Below, piece by piece: positions 51,977 to 55,920 of a DNA stretch of 55,920 nucleotides (its first letter is position 1; the number at the start of each line of letters is the position of its first letter). Origin of the DNA: Hallella colorans. Its GTDB lineage: Bacteria > Bacteroidota > Bacteroidia > Bacteroidales > Bacteroidaceae. The stretch lies in assembly GCF_003096815.1 (NCBI RefSeq), contig NZ_QENY01000020.1, positions 1 through 55,920 on the forward strand. The letters are read 5' to 3'. The translations under genes and the position numbers were made by a program. Under the pieces are notes generated by a model. That model searched no databases and was not told the DNA's origin. It saw nothing but the letters and a program-made list of their open reading frames with translations.

Positions 51977-54145
51977 CTATTCTATAACGTTAAATTGTTC
52001 CTTCCATAATTTACTATACACTCCTTTTTGGATTATTAGATTATTATGTGTCCCATATTCCGCAACAAGTCCTTTGTCTATAACCACAATCATATCTGCA
52101 TCTTTCACGGTACTTAGACGATGAGCGATGACAATGATTGTTTTACCTTGTGTAGCCAAATCGGTAAGTATCTGTTTGACATACCGTTCGGAAATAGAAT
52201 CCAGTGAAGATGTGGCTTCGTCGAATATTAAAATTTCAGGCTGTTTATACAAGGCACGGGCTATAGATATACGTTGCCGTTCTCCACCTGACAACGTAGT
52301 TCCCTGTTCACTGATGATAGTGTCCAACCCTTGTGGCATGCCATCGACAAAATCTTTTAACCCCAGTTTCTCTATTATGTCAAACACCCTGCGCATATCA
52401 GGTTGTAAATCTCCAAGACATATGTTTGAAAGTAATGTACCTGCAAATAATTCTACTTTTTGTGGTACAGTACTAATTACTCTGCGTAAACTTTCATTAC
52501 TTATCATGGATATATCATATTTCCCTATATTGATATTTCCACTCTGTATAGGATATATGTGTTGCAGCAGAGAGATAAGCGTGGTTTTACCAGATCCACT
52601 TTCCCCAACAATGGCAGTAGTACGCCCTTTGGGAATTGTGAGGTTGAGGGATTCAAAAACCTGCTTGCGGGAGCCATAACTGAATGAGACTTTTTCAAAT
52701 GCAATATCACCAATAATTTCTGGGGTAAGAGTAATTCTTTGTTCCATGTTAGATTCTTCAACTTCTAAATCGAGAATCTGAAACAAACGGTCAGCAGCTA
52801 TCATTGCATCTTGTATTATTTGGTTAGATGTAATTAGAGAGCCAATGGGGGAAAGTACGTAACCTATCAGAGAATAGAAAATCATAAGATTTCCTGGTGT
52901 GAGGGACTGTTCTAATACTAATCGGCTTCCCACCCATAATATAACAACAGTAACAGCTGACGAAATTAAATCTATGCCACTACTTGCAAATATAGCACCT
53001 CGGGAACTAATGTATGTATTGCGTATAAGTCGTACAAAACGTGATTCTGTTTTAAGGTTAGCATGATCTTCGATACCAAATCGCTTTATAGTCGTAATGG
53101 CATTGAGCGATTCTACAAGCTGAGACTCCAAATCAGCTCCTGTCTCCATTATGTAGCGTTGATATTTCTTGTTAAGGCGGTTGAAAAGTAAAAACACTAT
53201 AAGAAATAAAGGTGCAGAAACCAATGTCACCAGCGCCAATTGCCACGAATAGGCAAACATTACGCTCACCGCAAAAACAAGTATCAGTATATTTACAGTT
53301 AAATCTACTGAGACATTGTTGATAAACGTACGGATTTTTACGGCATCATTCACACGTGAAATAATCTCACCCACTCGCATGGTGTCAAAGAAAAGCTGAG
53401 GCAAGTTCAATATATGCTTGTAGTAGCCAAGAATAAGTGTAGCATCTATCATCTGACTGGTTTTTAATGCCAAAATACTCTTTGTTGAAGAAATGAAAAT
53501 CCTAACAATAATTATTATTAGCATAAGCACTCCCATGAGATTAAGTAAATTAGTATTTTGATCTACCAATACATAGTCAACAATCTTACCCACATATATA
53601 GATGTGCTTAACCCAAGTATGCTACAAACGATAGCTCCAAACAACACTTCTACCATAATTCGCTTATGTGGACTTACCAACTGTAAAAAACGGTGTGGTA
53701 TGCTGGTTTTCATATTACCTTGAATAAAACATTCCTTAGGTTCTAATAATATAAGAACTCCTGTCCATTCCTTTTGGAATTTGTCCCAAGCAACACGGTG
53801 TAACTCTCCATCACTTGGATCCATGTATTCTATATATTTGCTACTCACCTTGTAAATAACAACAAAGTGATGGAGAATCTCTTTCACAACAATATGCGCA
53901 ATAGCGGGCAAAGGTATTATCTTCAAAGCCTCAGATTGTGCTCGCACACCTTTAGCTTCTAATCCTAATTTCTTAGCAGCCTCTATCATACCCAAAACAT
54001 TTGTTCCCTTTTTGTCAGTAAACGCATACTGTCGTATTCGTGCAATAGGAAATTTCAATCCATAATAGGCACATACGGAAGCCAATGATGCTGCTCCACA
54101 ATCGGTAATGTCCTGCTGTTTTATTTTTATTACTTTGTTATTCAT
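51977..54145 (-). CDS. C39-peptidase-containing ABC transporter (bacteriocin/peptide exporter)
   Basis: A 722-residue protein with three modules. The N-terminal C39 peptidase has the Cys in QQDITDCGAASLASV (Cys16), His93 in LHHFVVIYKV and Asp109 in YMDPSDG. The membrane domain (about 160-440) has roughly six helices. The ATPase has GESGSGKTTLISLL (Walker A), TTLSGGERQRISIARAL, ILIFDEATSSLDS and the His of VIAHRLST. Such transporters cut the leader after Gly-Gly and export the mature peptide. It begins 9 bp after the HlyD-type adaptor gene and is followed 1 bp later by the regulator. All catalytic residues appear intact. Confidence 0.95.
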   Translation of the reverse strand: MNNKVIKIKQQDITDCGAASLASVCAYYGLKFPIARIRQYAFTDKKGTNVLGMIEAAKKLGLEAKGVRAQSEALKIIPLPAIAHIVVKEILHHFVVIYKVSSKYIEYMDPSDGELHRVAWDKFQKEWTGVLILLEPKECFIQGNMKTSIPHRFLQLVSPHKRIMVEVLFGAIVCSILGLSTSIYVGKIVDYVLVDQNTNLLNLMGVLMLIIIIVRIFISSTKSILALKTSQMIDATLILGYYKHILNLPQLFFDTMRVGEIISRVNDAVKIRTFINNVSVDLTVNILILVFAVSVMFAYSWQLALVTLVSAPLFLIVFLLFNRLNKKYQRYIMETGADLESQLVESLNAITTIKRFGIEDHANLKTESRFVRLIRNTYISSRGAIFASSGIDLISSAVTVVILWVGSRLVLEQSLTPGNLMIFYSLIGYVLSPIGSLITSNQIIQDAMIAADRLFQILDLEVEESNMEQRITLTPEIIGDIAFEKVSFSYGSRKQVFESLNLTIPKGRTTAIVGESGSGKTTLISLLQHIYPIQSGNINIGKYDISMISNESLRRVISTVPQKVELFAGTLLSNICLGDLQPDMRRVFDIIEKLGLKDFVDGMPQGLDTIISEQGTTLSGGERQRISIARALYKQPEILIFDEATSSLDSISERYVKQILTDLATQGKTIIVIAHRLSTVKDADMIVVIDKGLVAEYGTHNNLIIQKGVYSKLWKEQFNVIE

Positions 54146-54154
54146 TGAAAGTTA

Positions 54155-55342
54155 TTAGTTATGCAAATTGATTGGTGTTGTGGCTTGGTGCTGTGTAGGG
54201 TTAACCCATTCATCAAGATTCTTATAAAGCAAATCCAAAAGAGAACTATGCGAAACGACAAAATGAGCTACGCATACCATTCCTTTTTTTATAAATCCTT
54301 TTCTCCCTTGACTTCGCAATTCAAGGTAATTTTTTGTCAACTTACATCTTACCTTATAAAAGGTATTGCCGTCTTTGTCCCTCATACAATCAGAAGATAT
54401 CCTTTTTACATAGCCATCTATCGTTCCCCATTCGTTATAGTTGAATGATTCAATCTGAACTTTTACACGCATTCCTTCCGCTATGAAGGCAATATCTCGT
54501 GGTGTTACATACACTTCTACATGGAGCGTTGTATCAGGACTAACTATGGCAATTGTTGTTCCTGTTTGGAGGTAGCTTCCAGAATAAATACCAGAAAACT
54601 GTTCCAATGTACCATTGATAGGACTTTTCACAACGTGTAGGTTTCTATTACTATTTGTTTCAATAAGGTCAGAAGACATTTCTGATAGTTGCATTTTTAG
54701 GTTAGCAAGGTCTGTTTTCCATGTGCTTTTTTGGTTGGCTTTTTGCAAAGCAAGCTCGTTTTGTCTATTTAAATATTGGTAATAGTGTTCATTGTATTCG
54801 CTTTCACTAATCAATCCTTTATCAAAAAGCGTCTTTTGACGTTTCCATTCTATTTCATATTGGTGTAAATCAGTTTGTAGACGATGAACTTCAGATAAAT
54901 ATTTTCTATATTCTTGTTGTCTGGCAGTAGATAAGAACACACTTGGACTTAAACCTTTAGACAACAAGTTTAGGTCAGAAATCTGAGTTTGTAAATCGAG
55001 CGAACGATCTTGCTGATATTTGATTCTTCCATCAGAAGAATTTGTCCTGAATTTCAGAATTTCATCTCCTTTGTTCAGCATATCACCCTCTTTTACATAA
55101 ACCTTCTCCACAATCTCTGTCATGGGTGCAGTTATTATGCTTACCTCACTGTTGGGTCTTACTATGCCATTACTTTGTACCGTAATATCTACATATATAA
55201 AAGGTAAGGAGATTATAATCAGTGCCACAACTGCTAATACTATTATGTAAATGGCACTATTCTTTGGACGTTGCGAATAGATGTATGTATCTATGCTGTC
55301 AGTTATCCAATCTGTCGATAAAAGTTTAGAGTTTTGTTCCAT
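54155..55342 (-). CDS. HlyD-family periplasmic adaptor of the peptide exporter
   Basis: A 395-residue membrane-fusion protein. It has an N-terminal helix at about 31-51 (IYIIVLAVVALIIISLPFIY), a lipoyl-like half (NGIVRPNSEVSIITAPMTEI) and a coiled-coil hairpin (about 110-225, TDLHQYEIEWKRQKTLFDKG). The second lipoyl half (VVKSPINGTLEQFSGIYSGS) and a beta-barrel domain follow. It links the inner-membrane ABC transporter to an outer-membrane channel, which is not encoded in the window. It is the first gene of the cassette; an IS982 remnant lies just upstream. Confidence 0.92.
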   Translation of the reverse strand: MEQNSKLLSTDWITDSIDTYIYSQRPKNSAIYIIVLAVVALIIISLPFIYVDITVQSNGIVRPNSEVSIITAPMTEIVEKVYVKEGDMLNKGDEILKFRTNSSDGRIKYQQDRSLDLQTQISDLNLLSKGLSPSVFLSTARQQEYRKYLSEVHRLQTDLHQYEIEWKRQKTLFDKGLISESEYNEHYYQYLNRQNELALQKANQKSTWKTDLANLKMQLSEMSSDLIETNSNRNLHVVKSPINGTLEQFSGIYSGSYLQTGTTIAIVSPDTTLHVEVYVTPRDIAFIAEGMRVKVQIESFNYNEWGTIDGYVKRISSDCMRDKDGNTFYKVRCKLTKNYLELRSQGRKGFIKKGMVCVAHFVVSHSSLLDLLYKNLDEWVNPTQHQATTPINLHN

Positions 55343-55404
55343 AAATGGGAAATATCAAGAAAAGTCACATAAAAATGAGGCTTCAAAATATAGAAGTCCT
55401 TTTG

Positions 55405-55600
55405 ATGCAATGGTGGCAAAATATACGCTAAATCCTACTGGAAAAAAAGAGTATCATCGTGATTCCACGATGTCAATGGCAGATGTCATACTAATAATGA
55501 TTCTTTTTCACGACTCTGGTTATCGCTGCTTTAAACATTTCTATCATCTTTGTCATTTGTTTCCTGAGGTTGTCTCTTTTTTTTTGTGTGCAAAATAAAT
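55405..55600 (+). pseudogene. IS982-family transposase, N-terminal remnant
   Basis: From about 55410 the translation MVAKYTLNPTGKKEYHRD, then STMSMADVILIMILFHDSGY, then RCFKHFYHLCHLFPEVVS is the N-terminal region of IS982 transposases (S-D/A-x-V-I-x-I-x-I-L-F-H-x-S-G-Y-R-C-F-K-H-F-Y). It runs into a T-tract and loses the family pattern after VVS, and no catalytic domain follows. The remnant is on the opposite strand from the adaptor gene, 60 bp upstream of its start, where it may have altered the cassette promoter. Confidence 0.7.
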
Positions 55601-55767
55601 AATAATAAAAGTCTTACACAATACCTATTTATAATGATTTTTAATTGAACTTTTATGCTATTTTACTAATATTTATATCAATTATTCACATCAATCTACT
55701 ATTCTCTGTATTTCCATTTTTTACTTGTATCAAGTGTTAATGCCAATTATAACTATTGAAGGCGGTT
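55601..55767. other. AT-rich gap with no visible gene
   Basis: About 170 bases of strongly A/T-rich sequence on both strands with many stops; nothing recognisable. Confidence 0.5.
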
Positions 55768-55920
55768 TTATTCGCATTCCTTATAATTATTATCCAACAT
55801 TTTCTCCAAGTCCGACATCTTATAGAGTATTTTCCCTGCGAATTGCGTGTAGGGGATAACTTTCCTGTCCCGATAGTCCTGCAAGGTACGAGGGCTGATA
55901 TACAGCCGTTCGCATACTTC
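55768..55920 (-). CDS. Excisionase-like helix-turn-helix protein, 3' end only
   Basis: On the minus strand 50 codons run from the window edge to a TAA at 55768-55770. LYISPRTLQDYRDRKVIPYT, then QFAGKILYKMSDLEKMLDNN is the winged-helix pattern of small MerR/excisionase-like proteins found in nearly every Bacteroidales conjugative or mobilisable transposon. It would bind element DNA to guide excision or regulate transfer. The gene is cut by the window edge. Its presence supports an extension of the mobile element beyond this window. Confidence 0.78.
   Translation of the reverse strand, partial: EVCERLYISPRTLQDYRDRKVIPYTQFAGKILYKMSDLEKMLDNNYKECE

Noticed and set aside
1..55920. CRISPR arrays and tRNA genes
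   Set aside because: I saw no regularly spaced identical repeats and no cloverleaf with T-arm sequence. The only structured RNAs that I can support are RNase P RNA and the short transcript at 18.6 kb.

Overview
The window reads as a chromosomal segment of a Prevotella-like member of the Bacteroidales. The signs are Bacteroidetes-type promoters (TAnnTTTG about 5-7 bases before the inferred transcript start, with few Shine-Dalgarno sites), a SusC/SusD pair, the start of a hybrid two-component sensor, a TamA/BamA-like lipoprotein, a roughly 1,100-residue SecA, and IS4 and IS982 family transposase pieces. I cannot name the species.

Layout. 1-0.9 kb: the end of an IS4-family transposase and a frameshifted remnant. 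1.2-6.8 kb (minus): an envelope operon of an outer-membrane barrel protein, LptC, a GldE/CorC-like membrane protein and a PpiD-like periplasmic foldase. 7-13.2 kb (plus): an Lnb-like membrane protein, a phosphodiesterase-fold protein with an eroded metal site, and secA. 13.4-14.7 kb (minus): a YkvA-like protein, a small membrane protein and the RNase P RNA. 15-16.4 kb: a DegP/HtrA protease. 16.6-18.6 kb: a truncated two-component sensor followed by about 1.4 kb of decayed DNA. 18.6 kb: a candidate short RNA with a micro-ORF and a strong terminator. 18.85-24.55 kb: phosphate butyryltransferase, butyrate kinase, an NTPase-CYTH fusion, two tandem deoxynucleoside kinases and a transmembrane pseudokinase. 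24.7-35.5 kb: a carboxypeptidase-regulatory-like protein, uvrA, a glycosyltransferase, a lipoprotein, an MBL hydrolase, a TamL-like protein, an RNA methyltransferase and a membrane protein. 35.6-36.7 kb: a scar with an IS982 piece and a broken PfkB sugar kinase. 36.7-46.3 kb: a Sus-like locus (SusC, SusD, a secreted phosphodiesterase/phosphatase and a small secreted protein) facing a membrane-anchored winged-helix regulator and a second outer-membrane barrel receptor.

From about 46.4 kb to the window end the DNA is visibly AT-richer and looks like one end of an integrative element. It holds two tandem tyrosine integrases, then a 0.66 kb tandem duplication of a small HTH-like gene plus a strongly folded intergenic region. 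Next comes a minus-strand peptide export cassette: an HlyD-type adaptor, an ABC transporter with an N-terminal C39 peptidase, an HTH regulator, a precursor peptide and a CPBP membrane protease that may give immunity. An IS982 remnant and the 3' end of an excisionase-like HTH gene follow.

The most interesting parts are the export cassette, the paired HTH/structured-repeat units and the short RNA. The cassette is a double-glycine (bacteriocin-like) system whose precursor gene, too short for ordinary gene callers, is split by a single extra A just before the Gly-Gly site. All functional statements come from reading motifs by eye; no database search was possible.
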